NCBI RefSeq assembly: GCF_900143645.1
Contig: NZ_FRFD01000012.1
Location: 1-64,000 of the forward strand
Reading direction: 5' to 3'
From: Anaerocolumna xylanovorans DSM 12503
GTDB lineage: Bacteria > Bacillota > Clostridia > Lachnospirales > Lachnospiraceae
DNA length: 64,000 nucleotides
In this document: one piece after another, positions 33,966 through 41,872 of the stretch
Numbering within the stretch: position 1 is the stretch's first letter
Layout: each line of letters opens with the position of its first letter
Notes under the pieces: generated by a model
The model's database searches: none
What the model was told of the DNA's origin: nothing
The model's input: only the letters and a program-made list of their open reading frames with translations
Made by a program: the position numbers and the translations under genes

Positions 33966-34997
33966 ATGAAAAAAAGCTTACAAATTCTCCTCACATTCTG
34001 TTTCATTACGTTACTTTTAGCCGGCTGTAAAGCCGATAACAAATCAACAAATACAAATGCTTCAACAAACGCACCGAAGCCTTCTAAAGAAGCAGCTTCC
34101 GAAAATGTTACAAATGCCCCGGAAACAACAGCAGCTCCGTCTGCAAAAACGGTTCTTCGGATCGGAATGATGTCCTCCTATGATGTTATTCCCTATGTCA
34201 TGATTAATGAACTGGGTCTAGCCGATAAATACAATTTGGATTTGCAGCTTGAAGTCTTTACCTCTGCCAAAGACCGGGATGCTGCTTTTCTTGCCGGTGA
34301 GCTGGATGGGGTATTGACAGATTATATCGGAGTATGCATCTATCAAAATGCTGACTTTGACGTTAAAATCACAGGAATTACCGATGGTGACTATGTACTG
34401 GTAGCAGGCAAAAGCAGCGGTATTACTTCTATGAATGATATTAAGGGAAAAAGTATTGCAATCTCCCAGAACACCTTAATTGATTATACCTTGGATCAGA
34501 TCTTAGCGAAAAATTCCATGGAAAGTGACTCTGTTGTAAAGGAAATCGTTCCCCGTATTCCTGACCGGGTTGAACTGCTTCGTAATAATAAAATTGACCT
34601 TGGCTTATTACCGGAGCCCTTTGCTTCTATTGTACTAAACGACGGAGCCGTATATTTAGGCAGTGCCAATGATATCGGCCTGTACCCGGCTGTATCTGCC
34701 TTTACCAAGAAAGTTCTGGATGAAAAGTCCGAAGCCGTCAGGGACTTATACTTAGCTTATAACGAGGCAGTTGCATACATTAACAAGACCGATATCTCCA
34801 GTTATGAGGATATTGTAATTAAAACCGTAGGATATCCGGAAGAAATGAAGGGACAGATTACTATAGAACCCTTCCGCGAGAGTAAACTTCCGCCAAGAGA
34901 AGATGTAGAATCCGCCATCGCATGGGCAAGTAAAAAGGAACTTTGCAGTTCTGACCTGACCTATGAACAGATGGTATATGATGTTTATTCAAAATAA
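33966..34997 (+). CDS. NMT1/SsuA-like substrate-binding lipoprotein
   Basis: This 343-residue lipoprotein starts at the ATG at 33966: a basic start, a hydrophobic segment and lipobox LLAGC, then an Asn/Thr/Ala/Pro-rich linker and a periplasmic-binding fold from about residue 62. The fold has the NMT1/SsuA style with MMSSYDVIPYVMINELGL, DGVLTDYIG and GLLPEPFASIVL. It would bind a small organic acid or aromatic at the cell surface and hand it to the ABC importer encoded next. Its relatives MqnA and MqnD share this fold, but lack a lipobox. The location inside a ubiD-ubiA-ubiX operon suggests a quinone precursor as ligand; this is inferred. Confidence 0.88.
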   Translation: MKKSLQILLTFCFITLLLAGCKADNKSTNTNASTNAPKPSKEAASENVTNAPETTAAPSAKTVLRIGMMSSYDVIPYVMINELGLADKYNLDLQLEVFTSAKDRDAAFLAGELDGVLTDYIGVCIYQNADFDVKITGITDGDYVLVAGKSSGITSMNDIKGKSIAISQNTLIDYTLDQILAKNSMESDSVVKEIVPRIPDRVELLRNNKIDLGLLPEPFASIVLNDGAVYLGSANDIGLYPAVSAFTKKVLDEKSEAVRDLYLAYNEAVAYINKTDISSYEDIVIKTVGYPEEMKGQITIEPFRESKLPPREDVESAIAWASKKELCSSDLTYEQMVYDVYSK

Positions 34998-35023
34998 GTT
35001 ATCCCGAATAGATGAGGAATGCT

Positions 35024-35803
35024 ATGCTGATTATAAATGATTTATCCATTCACTATAAATCCAAACAGGGTGACAATCCGGTAATCTGCCATCTCTCCTT
35101 TCAATTGCAGGAAGGAGAGTCATTGGCGATACTGGGTCCCTCCGGCTGCGGCAAATCTACCCTGATAAATGCCCTTGCAGGTTCTCTGGCAGCAGAAAGC
35201 GGTACTATGGAATTTGCTGCCAGGGACCAAGGATACCCCTTAAGTCCAAAGCAGCACAAAATAGGTCTCATCCCCCAAAACTGCGGTCTGCTCCCCTGGA
35301 AAACCGTCAGGGAAAATTGCCTGCTCCCCCTAAAAATCCGCAAAGAATATCATAAGAATAAGCATACGCAAGAGTTGAACCGGCTCTCAAAAGCTCTTAA
35401 TATTCAGGATATCCTTAATAAGTATCCAAATGAATTAAGCGGCGGGCAATTACAAAGAAGTGCCATCGCAAGAGCTTTTCTCCTGGAGCCTGATTTACTG
35501 CTGATGGACGAACCCTTCTCCGCGTTGGATGAAATCACCAGGGCGGAAGCCCGAGAGCTGTTCTTAAGAGTATGGAAGTATCAGAAACCCACTACTATTC
35601 TGGTGACCCATAGCATTGAAGAGGCTCTTTATCTGGGCAATATCCTTTCTGTAATGGATGCTCAGGGCGGTAACATCAAGTATCAAAAAAATAACCCGTA
35701 CTTCGGACAATTATATCCCGATCATGCGGACTATCTTACAGCAAAACAGATACTCCGCCAGCAGTTAGTAACGAAGGAGGAAGGGATGGACACATTTGAA
35801 TAA
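35024..35803 (+). CDS. ABC importer ATP-binding subunit (SsuB/TauB type)
   Basis: The product of about 259 residues starts at the ATG at 35024, five nt after GAGGA. It has Walker A GPSGCGKST, Q-loop LIPQNCGLLPW, signature LSGGQLQRSAIARA, Walker B LLLMDEPFSALD and switch histidine in THSIEEA. The pattern LPWKTVRENC after the Q-loop is typical of nitrate/sulfonate/taurine-type importers. It couples ATP use to the membrane subunit, whose gene overlaps its end by 8 nt. Substrate is set by the binding protein upstream. Confidence 0.95.
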   Translation: MLIINDLSIHYKSKQGDNPVICHLSFQLQEGESLAILGPSGCGKSTLINALAGSLAAESGTMEFAARDQGYPLSPKQHKIGLIPQNCGLLPWKTVRENCLLPLKIRKEYHKNKHTQELNRLSKALNIQDILNKYPNELSGGQLQRSAIARAFLLEPDLLLMDEPFSALDEITRAEARELFLRVWKYQKPTTILVTHSIEEALYLGNILSVMDAQGGNIKYQKNNPYFGQLYPDHADYLTAKQILRQQLVTKEEGMDTFE

Positions 35804-36557
35804 ACTATTAAAACAATGTATGATATTTGTACAGGGTTTTCTGTCAATCAATCTAATCTGGCTTATTGCATTTCTTCTGACAGATACCCCCGTAATTCCC
35901 AACCCCCTCCGTGTATATCAAAGCTTTGCTATCGTTTTGAAAGATCATATGCTGATACATATTTTGTATAGCTTAAGAAGAATTGGAGCCGGTCTGGCCA
36001 TATCCTTAATCATTGGTGTTCCCGCCGGGATACTCCTTGCTTATTCCAGGAGGGCAAACCGCATCCTGTACCCTTTGATTTATTTTAGTTATCCCATTCC
36101 CAAAACCGCTCTGCTGCCCATTGCAATGCTGCTTCTTGGCATGAGGGACGGATCAAAAGTAGTAATTATGGTACTGGTCATTGTATTCCAGGTTATCGTC
36201 TCGGTACGTGACAGTATTCAGGCCATTGACAAAACCATGTATCAGTTCATTAAAAGTACGGGAGCCGGTAACCTTGCCATCATCCGCCATGTTACCCTGC
36301 CTGCTATTCTGCCCCAATTACTTACCAGCCTTCGGGTATCTCTTGGAGCTGCAGTGTCCATACTATTCTTTGTGGAGGGCTATGGTACCACCTATGGAAT
36401 GGGGTATTATATTCTGGATGCGTGGTCACGGATTAATTATATAGAAATGTACATCGGGATTATAACGATTGCAGTAATCGGCTTTTTATTATTTGTATCA
36501 ATTGATTATCTCGCTTACCGCATATGCAAATGGAGTTATACCGGGAGCAGCCTGTAA
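35796..36557 (+). CDS. ABC importer permease (SsuC/TauC type)
   Basis: This 253-residue permease has six hydrophobic helices and the EAA loop AIIRHVTLPAILPQLLTSLR, which contacts the ATPase. The start appears to be TTG at 35796, inside the end of the ATPase gene, with GGAGGAAGGG upstream; a later ATG at 35820 lacks a site. SsuC-like length and topology are complete. It forms the membrane channel of the importer with the lipoprotein and ATPase encoded just upstream. Confidence 0.92.
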   Translation: MNKLLKQCMIFVQGFLSINLIWLIAFLLTDTPVIPNPLRVYQSFAIVLKDHMLIHILYSLRRIGAGLAISLIIGVPAGILLAYSRRANRILYPLIYFSYPIPKTALLPIAMLLLGMRDGSKVVIMVLVIVFQVIVSVRDSIQAIDKTMYQFIKSTGAGNLAIIRHVTLPAILPQLLTSLRVSLGAAVSILFFVEGYGTTYGMGYYILDAWSRINYIEMYIGIITIAVIGFLLFVSIDYLAYRICKWSYTGSSL

Positions 36558-36645
36558 CCAGATCTACAAAATAGCATGGATATTAACAGGCTTAATACTC
36601 CTCACCCTATGAAATTGAAATAATAAGAAGAAAGAGGAAATAATT

Positions 36646-37236
36646 ATGGAGCAGAATCCCCTGTCAAATGATAAAAAAAGATTAGTCGTCGGAATGAGCG
36701 GGGCAAGCGGCGCAGTTCTTACCATAAAGCTTCTTCAGCTGATGAAAACCTGTCCTGGCTGGGAAACACATCTGGTAATCTCCAAAGGTGCACAGCTGAC
36801 CATAGCCCAGGAGACTAGTTATACCCTATCCCAGGTAGAAGCCATGGCTGATGTTATATATGATATCAACGATTATGGCGGAAGAATAGCCAGCGGTACC
36901 TATCAAACGGAGGGAATGGTAATTATTCCGTGCAGTATGAAGACTGTAGCAGGCATTGCCTGCGGTTATTCCGATAATTTGCTCCTTCGGGCAGCAGACG
37001 TTACCTTAAAGGAGCGCAGAAAACTGGTCCTAATTCCAAGAGAAAGTCCTTTAAGTACCATTCATTTAAGAAATATGCTGACTCTGGCAGAGACAGGCGC
37101 ATATATTATGCCTCCTGTCGTACCTTATTACAGCAATGTTGCCAGCTTAGACGATATGAATCTCCAAATCATCGGCAAGGTACTGGATAAGTTCCATATT
37201 CCTGTTAATAAATTTCACCGGTGGGGAGACGTGTGA
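36646..37236 (+). CDS. ubiX: UbiX-family flavin prenyltransferase
   Basis: This 196-residue enzyme makes prenylated FMN, the cofactor of UbiD-type decarboxylases. Visible motifs are GMSGASGAVLTIKLL near the start (flavin and phosphate binding), IIPCSMKTVAGIA in the middle and ERRKLVLIPRESPLSTIHL, with PPVVPYY near the C-terminus. The ATG at 36646 follows AGAGGAAA. It lies five genes after ubiD in the same direction, and this pairing strongly supports an active UbiD. Assignment is firm. Confidence 0.96.
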   Translation: MEQNPLSNDKKRLVVGMSGASGAVLTIKLLQLMKTCPGWETHLVISKGAQLTIAQETSYTLSQVEAMADVIYDINDYGGRIASGTYQTEGMVIIPCSMKTVAGIACGYSDNLLLRAADVTLKERRKLVLIPRESPLSTIHLRNMLTLAETGAYIMPPVVPYYSNVASLDDMNLQIIGKVLDKFHIPVNKFHRWGDV

Positions 37237-37289
37237 AAAAGCAGTTATAATAATTACGGAAAGACTTAGGAAAGAAGGGAGCGCCGCCC

Positions 37290-38312
37290 ATGAATCAACC
37301 TGTTCGAAGAAACCTGATAAGGAAGATAAACTATATACAGCTAATAAAAATAGCCATCGGAAGCTGCATTGCCATTCTTTCTGCAGACAAACTTGGCCTT
37401 CATTACAGTGCTTCTGCCGGAATAATCACTCTTTTGAGTATACAGAGTACAAAGAAAGAAACCTTTCTTATAACAGGAAAACGTTTTCTATCCTTTCTTT
37501 TATCCATTGCAACAGCCTTTCTTATTTTCAGCCTCCTTGGTTATCATGCGTTTTCATTTGGGGTTTTCCTGCTTGTCTTTGTAGGCTGCTGCTACTTCCT
37601 TAAGCTGGAGGATGGTATTGCTATGAATGCCGTTTTGACCACTCATTTTCTTATTGAAAAATCAATCGACTTCTACTGGATTTCAAATGAGCTATCTCTG
37701 CTAGTCATCGGGGCCGGAGTGGGCGTTCTTCTTAACCTTTATATTCCACGAAATACTCTGGCAATAAAACAAGATCAAATAATGATCGAAGAGGATATGA
37801 AGTTAATTCTGAACAGCATATCCTCTGCCCTTTTAGCCCATACAAAGGAAATGATCCAAATCCAGTCTTTTCTTCCATTGGAAACACACCTGAATGAGGC
37901 GATCTCCAGAGCATATGAAAATATGAATAACACCCTGCTAAGTGATACCAGATATTATATCCAGTATATGCAGATGCGAAAAAATCAAAGTACTATCCTA
38001 AAAAGAATCTATTCCCACATTGCATCCGTAGATACTGTTCCCGATCAGGCATACAAAATTGCAAATTTCATTCGTCATATCGCGGCAACGTTTCATGAAT
38101 ATAATAATGCTCTTGATCTTCTTAAAAGGTTACAGGAAATAAAATTGGAGTTTAAGTCGGACCCGCTCCCAGGCAGCCGTGAAGAATTCGAAAACAGGGC
38201 AATCCTGTTTCAAATTCTGAATGAACTGGAAGCATTCCTGTTGTTAAAAAAGGAATTTGCCATGGCTCTGACAGGCTCACAGCTGCAAAAATACTGGAAG
38301 CAGCAGAATTAG
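37290..38312 (+). CDS. Aromatic acid exporter-like membrane protein (ArAE/FUSC type)
   Basis: The N-terminal 160 residues or so hold about five to six hydrophobic helices with IAIGSCIAILSADKLGL and SAGIITLLSIQSTKKET, the pattern of the Gram-positive ArAE_1 family. The C-terminal 180 residues are soluble and helical. Members are thought to move aromatic acids out of the cell. It ends the ubiD-ubiX operon, 53 nt after ubiX, which fits removal of an aromatic intermediate or relief of toxicity. Direction of transport is inferred from the family name only. Confidence 0.82.
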   Translation: MNQPVRRNLIRKINYIQLIKIAIGSCIAILSADKLGLHYSASAGIITLLSIQSTKKETFLITGKRFLSFLLSIATAFLIFSLLGYHAFSFGVFLLVFVGCCYFLKLEDGIAMNAVLTTHFLIEKSIDFYWISNELSLLVIGAGVGVLLNLYIPRNTLAIKQDQIMIEEDMKLILNSISSALLAHTKEMIQIQSFLPLETHLNEAISRAYENMNNTLLSDTRYYIQYMQMRKNQSTILKRIYSHIASVDTVPDQAYKIANFIRHIAATFHEYNNALDLLKRLQEIKLEFKSDPLPGSREEFENRAILFQILNELEAFLLLKKEFAMALTGSQLQKYWKQQN

Positions 38313-38334
38313 GGAATGTATATTTTGCAGATAA

Positions 38335-39612
38335 TTAAATTTTCTCAATGGCATATAATGAATTAACCATCAGCCAAATGTTTGTTATGAAGTACATTAT
38401 ATTCCATAATGAAATACCCTCTAATCCGTAACCTTGCGAATATGCCAATGTTGGATATATAACTCTGCTGTCTTTGAACCATGCCATATATTCACGTTCA
38501 TTTTCTATATACTGAAAATAGGAAGAACGGGAAGGTTCGTTAAATTCAATAATAGAACCCGTATCCTTTGCCAATTCGATTGCAGAGTGATAGTTTAAAA
38601 AATTTGTATTGGTTCTGGCTGCAAAATAAGGAAATTCCCAAAGGTAACCGACAATTGAAGTACCTACAATACATTTTTCCGGCGGAATCAGTGTTGTGGC
38701 CTTATCCAGTGTCCGCATAACTGCTTCAAAAGGCAGTACACTTATCGGAAGACTATAGGGATATTTCCATGCATATGTTAACTGATATAATACATTGTTT
38801 GCAGCCTGGCTTAGACCGATATAATCAATTCCTTTATATATAATTCCTGTTGATACTTCAAAAGTACTGGGAGCTATTGTAACAATTACTAAAAACCCTT
38901 CGCTATTTAGACGCTCTGTTATACCTGCTATGAAATCCACATAAGACTGCCTATCCTGCGGCTGTATATACGGGGTATTAATATTTATTCCGTAATAACC
39001 TTTATTATGGAGAATACTTAAGGTATCATCAATGAATGTATTTTGTACTTGCTCGTCGCTGATTAAGATATGCGCTATATCTGTATCAACGTTATCTCCT
39101 TCATCTGGTGCAGTTATAAACATAATCGGTGCCACACCATAATCCCCGGCCATCTGTATAATTTCTGAATCATCAATATCTATCAGATTGCCCTTTCGTG
39201 TAATCTCATAAGAATAAACAGTAAGGTAAGTCAAATATGGCAAGGTTTTTCGAAGAACACTTCTGTCAATAAAAGGATATGCAAATCCATTTGTTTTAAT
39301 TGGTACAGTTTTTCTGCCGATATAACTTATCACCAGCTCTTCACCTGTATAAAGCTCCCTGCCTGAAACATTCGGATTATTTCTAAGCAGCTCCATAACA
39401 TCCATTTCATGGTTTTTTGCAATACTCTCTAAGCTGTCTCCCTCTTGTACAATATAGGTCTGACCTGGCCTGATAATTACAAGGGCTTCTCCTATTGTTA
39501 AACTGTTCGGGTCTATTATATCATTTTCTACAGACAATCTTTCAGGCGATACGCCATAACTGTTTGCTATGGTGTAGATGGTCTCACCAGGCTGGACTAC
39601 GTGAATATTCAT
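38335..39612 (-). CDS. Two LysM domains plus degenerate GH18 (YaaH/SleL-like)
   Basis: Two LysM peptidoglycan-binding domains occupy residues 2-48 and 51-97. The rest (about 105-425) has the barrel of GH18 spore-cortex enzymes of the YaaH/SleL type. At the catalytic strand, where active members carry D-x-D-x-E (for example GVNIDFE), this protein reads GININTPYI (208-216): the last Asp is Asn and the acid Glu is Pro. It should therefore bind cortex or spore coat without normal hydrolysis, or act on another substrate. No signal peptide is present, as usual for spore-coat members. It stands alone, converging on the exporter gene. Spore role is by family. Confidence 0.85.
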   Translation of the reverse strand: MNIHVVQPGETIYTIANSYGVSPERLSVENDIIDPNSLTIGEALVIIRPGQTYIVQEGDSLESIAKNHEMDVMELLRNNPNVSGRELYTGEELVISYIGRKTVPIKTNGFAYPFIDRSVLRKTLPYLTYLTVYSYEITRKGNLIDIDDSEIIQMAGDYGVAPIMFITAPDEGDNVDTDIAHILISDEQVQNTFIDDTLSILHNKGYYGININTPYIQPQDRQSYVDFIAGITERLNSEGFLVIVTIAPSTFEVSTGIIYKGIDYIGLSQAANNVLYQLTYAWKYPYSLPISVLPFEAVMRTLDKATTLIPPEKCIVGTSIVGYLWEFPYFAARTNTNFLNYHSAIELAKDTGSIIEFNEPSRSSYFQYIENEREYMAWFKDSRVIYPTLAYSQGYGLEGISLWNIMYFITNIWLMVNSLYAIEKI

Positions 39613-39685
39613 TCATACCCTCAAGTTGATTTTTATAATATAATATGATAACTAATACAGATGTTGTTATGTTCTGTCTTTTATC

Positions 39686-39714
39686 AGCCTTTATCTTTCC
39701 AAGGGATAAAAGCT
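39686..39714 (+). other. Terminator-like hairpin copy without T-run
   Basis: AGCCTTTATC and GATAAAAGCT pair with one mismatch. The sequence closely repeats the terminator at 39902-39935 (shared TATCAGCCTTTATC and TTCC), but no T-run follows. It may be a worn duplicate from the same event that gave the orphan riboswitch. Confidence 0.4.
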
Positions 39715-39759
39715 TCTTAGTTGCTTAGGGCAAGCAGAGGCTTTAAACTTCAACAACGC

Positions 39760-39787
39760 TTGACAAGCCCCATTTTCATGTTATACT
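39760..39787 (+). promoter_or_regulatory. Promoter of the orphan preQ1 RNA
   Basis: TTGACA (39760-39765) and TATACT (39782-39787) are 16 nt apart with a TG extended -10. The stretch CATTTTCATGTTATACT is shared with the queT promoter at 41746-41773, so the two units look like relatives. Confidence 0.8.
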
Positions 39788-39835
39788 TAAGAAGCTGCAA
39801 TTCCTTATAAACAAAGGGCTTGCCAAATATTATGA

Positions 39836-39880
39836 CGTCAGTTCGAGACCTTCCTGACGGAAAACAAAACATTCGGAGTA
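39836..39880 (+). ncRNA. PreQ1-I-like riboswitch, no gene downstream
   Basis: Stem CGTCAG (39836-39841) and CTGACG (39854-39859) closes a 12-nt loop TTCGAGACCTTC, then an A-rich tail GAAAACAAAAC and GGAG. This is the architecture of preQ1-I aptamers (small hairpin, UUC-type loop, A-rich tail folding back). It matches the queT copy at 41821-41864 in loop and tail. No start codon follows; an intrinsic terminator begins 22 nt later. The transcript would be about 140 nt. Confidence 0.75.
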
Positions 39881-39901
39881 GTTCTTCTATCTGGTTCTAT
39901 C

Positions 39902-39935
39902 AGCCTTTATCCTTCCCATGGATGAAGGCTTTTTT
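39902..39935 (+). terminator. Terminator after orphan preQ1 RNA
   Basis: AGCCTTTATCC (39902-39912) pairs with GGATGAAGGCT (39920-39930) through 11 bp including a G-T pair, with a 7-nt loop and TTTTTT after it. Confidence 0.85.
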
Positions 39936-40191
39936 AAGAATTTTAGCTTTATCTCTTTTTATCTGATTTCATCTGAAAAATACCGAGTTGAGTCAGAAAA
40001 TTGAGTCATAAATAAAAACATTAATTTCCAAATATCATCGTTTTTTACTACTCTATGCCCCAATACTCCTATGGTAACAGGAGTAAATTCAATTTTATTG
40101 GCCTGTGATAATTATGAATGCTCGTACTCTTATTTTTACATAAGAGGAGGTGAACTTACCTTGACTTTACATAGAAAGGGGAGTGAGCCTT

Positions 40192-40296
40192 ATGACAGTT
40201 GCAGAAACTTTATCTTTAATGATAACATTTTCTACCTTTGTTATAAATTTAATCACTCTTGCTGTTCATTTGATTAAAATGGTTAACAAAAAATGA
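40192..40296 (+). CDS. Holin-like toxin peptide (Hol_Tox family)
   Basis: A 34-residue peptide is read from the ATG at 40192 after AAAGGGGAG at eight nt. It begins MTVAETLSLMITFSTF, then a hydrophobic helix and a basic tail ending in MVNKK. This is the typical shape of putative holin-like toxins (start MT-x-x-ETL, one membrane helix of 20 residues or so, lysine-rich end). Such peptides are often the toxin of type I systems, held down by an antisense RNA. A strong hairpin terminator immediately follows and could be shared with an antisense transcript from the other side. Toxicity is inferred from the family. Confidence 0.8.
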   Translation: MTVAETLSLMITFSTFVINLITLAVHLIKMVNKK

Positions 40297-40336
40297 TTAT
40301 CCTGCCCCCTGTGAAAGCCTAGGATAATCATTTTAT
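40292..40336. terminator. Strong hairpin after toxin gene
   Basis: AATGATTATCCT (40292-40303) and AGGATAATCATT (40321-40332) form a perfect 12-bp stem with a 17-nt loop, with TTTT/AAAA on the flanks. It overlaps the toxin stop codon. It can end the toxin mRNA and also transcripts arriving from the methyltransferase side. Confidence 0.85.
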
Positions 40337-40470
40337 TCAACATTTAGAACAAGCATAGGTTTTAACCCAATGTTTCCTTTTACCTATGTTGTAGTAGTAA
40401 CATCACTTTTTTAAAGTATATATTTTATGGTGAAATATATTAGATACATCATAATACCAGTCCAAAATAA

Positions 40471-41520
40471 TCACTTTGTAGCTTGTATCATCAGCCACTG
40501 TGGCAATGCTGCATATGGATTAGTCTTCCAATCTGCACATTTATCTTTTTCCTCCTTCGATATATAGTGTTCATCATCACGCCCAACAAACCAGAAAGTA
40601 CCATATTCTGCATATACCTCCTCCATTCGTATCATTTGAAGCCCTGATTTAATAATAGAATTGCATAAATCCTGCATACGCCATGTATATGTCATTACGC
40701 CATTAGGAACGCCATCATCATCGTCTTCAAAAGGCCCTGTGCAATCATATGGTTTTAAAATTTTCAATGTAAGTTCAGAATCGTCAAAAGGACGTAAAAA
40801 CGGATGTACATCATACATCATAAATGAACCATTTTTCTTAAGAATTCGATAAATAGACTTATACATGGAAACCAGATCATCTATCCATACATGAACTCCA
40901 TTGGATGTATAAACCAAATCATAAGTCTCACTTGTCAATTTTAATAAATGTCTGGTATCGTCACAAATAAATTCTATATCCCAATTATATTCTGCTGCAA
41001 TTTTGGAAGCATTGCCAAGCTGTTGTTCTGATATATCACAAGAAGTTACCTTAGCACCAAGTATAGCAAATGCAAATACGGCGTGATTATCACCACTTGA
41101 TGGGACACATATTTTCTTTCCTTTCATAGATGGAAATACTTCTTTAATCCTGCTCCATACCGTAGGATGAAATGCACTTGACGGATCATTCACAATTCCA
41201 TCTATTATTTCCTTTGACCTATACCGCTTATACCAATTGTCAGAATAACCATCCCATAATTTTTGAACATCTCTTAATTCATCCGGCAGTTCTTCTCTTG
41301 CCGTTTTTATATCTTCTTTATCAGACAAAAGCCCATCTACTGAAATCTGGAGAATTCTGCATAAATCTGTTAAAATACTGGTTTCGGGTAATGTATGACC
41401 GTTCTCCCAGCGACTGACTGCTTGAGGTGTAATTACCAGCTTTTCAGCTAAATCATCTTGCGTCAAATTATGAATTTTCCTATACTTTGCTATTCTATTC
41501 CCTATTATTCGTGAATTCAT
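40471..41520 (-). CDS. XRE-type HTH fused to SAM methyltransferase
   Basis: Residues about 5-62 form an XRE helix-turn-helix (IAKYRKIHNLTQDDLAEKL with AVSRWENGHTLPE). A linker follows, and from about 110 to the end there is a class I SAM-dependent methyltransferase: KICVPSSGDNHAVFAFAILG as motif I region, SCDISEQQL and YDLVYTSNGVHVW. Such fusions occur in clostridia, where the methyltransferase may act on a small molecule and the HTH on its own promoter. The gene is alone, between the toxin and queT. The substrate is unknown. The ATG at 41520 opens the HTH directly. Confidence 0.85.
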   Translation of the reverse strand: MNSRIIGNRIAKYRKIHNLTQDDLAEKLVITPQAVSRWENGHTLPETSILTDLCRILQISVDGLLSDKEDIKTAREELPDELRDVQKLWDGYSDNWYKRYRSKEIIDGIVNDPSSAFHPTVWSRIKEVFPSMKGKKICVPSSGDNHAVFAFAILGAKVTSCDISEQQLGNASKIAAEYNWDIEFICDDTRHLLKLTSETYDLVYTSNGVHVWIDDLVSMYKSIYRILKKNGSFMMYDVHPFLRPFDDSELTLKILKPYDCTGPFEDDDDGVPNGVMTYTWRMQDLCNSIIKSGLQMIRMEEVYAEYGTFWFVGRDDEHYISKEEKDKCADWKTNPYAALPQWLMIQATK

Positions 41521-41745
41521 ATACCCTCATTTCCTTACATAAGCATGCCCGATATGTAAAATTAGTTCTTTGATAAAGCAAGTATAGCATTTATTAATGT
41601 GATAATACCATATTAATTCTTATAAGTATAATATTTAACTAAACCTGTCGTTTACTTTTTTATAAGTCCTTTGCCAAAATGTTTCTTCAATCTTTTATCT
41701 CTTTATGCCCATTCTAGCATCTGGTATCAAAAATTGAGTCAACTC

Positions 41746-41773
41746 TTGACAGCCCTCATTTTCATGTTATACT
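41746..41773 (+). promoter_or_regulatory. queT promoter
   Basis: TTGACA (41746-41751) and TATACT (41768-41773) with 16-nt spacing and a TG extended -10. It shares CATTTTCATGTTATACT with the orphan RNA promoter at 39760. The remaining part of the 352-nt gap (41521-41745) is AT-rich and shows nothing I recognise. Confidence 0.85.
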
Positions 41774-41820
41774 AATAAGGTCGTAAAGTCTCATAATTCA
41801 AGGCTTTCCTCAATCTAATA

Positions 41821-41864
41821 TCGAGTGTTCGTGACCTTCCACTCGTAAAACAAAACTAAAGGAG
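41821..41864 (+). ncRNA. PreQ1-I riboswitch controlling queT
   Basis: Stem CGAGTG (41822-41827) and CACTCG (41840-41845) encloses loop TTCGTGACCTTC; the tail TAAAACAAAACTAAAGGAG contains the ribosome binding site of queT. This fits preQ1-I aptamers that hide the Shine-Dalgarno when preQ1 is bound. Upstream, AAGGTC (41777-41782) can pair with GACCTT in the loop. The gene behind it being a queuosine-precursor transporter strongly supports the call. Confidence 0.85.
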
Positions 41865-41872
41865 AATTTCAC

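Noticed and set aside
39686..39714. Terminator for a gene left of the orphan RNA
   Set aside because: Stem is imperfect and no T-run follows on either strand. Treated as a worn copy of the later terminator.
39836..39880. PreQ1-II or preQ1-III riboswitch instead of preQ1-I
   Set aside because: The compact hairpin with UUC-type loop and A-rich tail carrying the ribosome site fits class I best; longer conserved parts of the other classes were not seen.
39918..40004. 28-codon ORF starting inside the orphan RNA terminator
   Set aside because: The ATG is in the hairpin loop, with no ribosome site. A transcript would end before it.
40071..40277. 68-codon plus-strand ORF
   Set aside because: No ribosome site, odd composition rich in Tyr and Cys, and it runs through the well-supported holin-like toxin gene in another frame.
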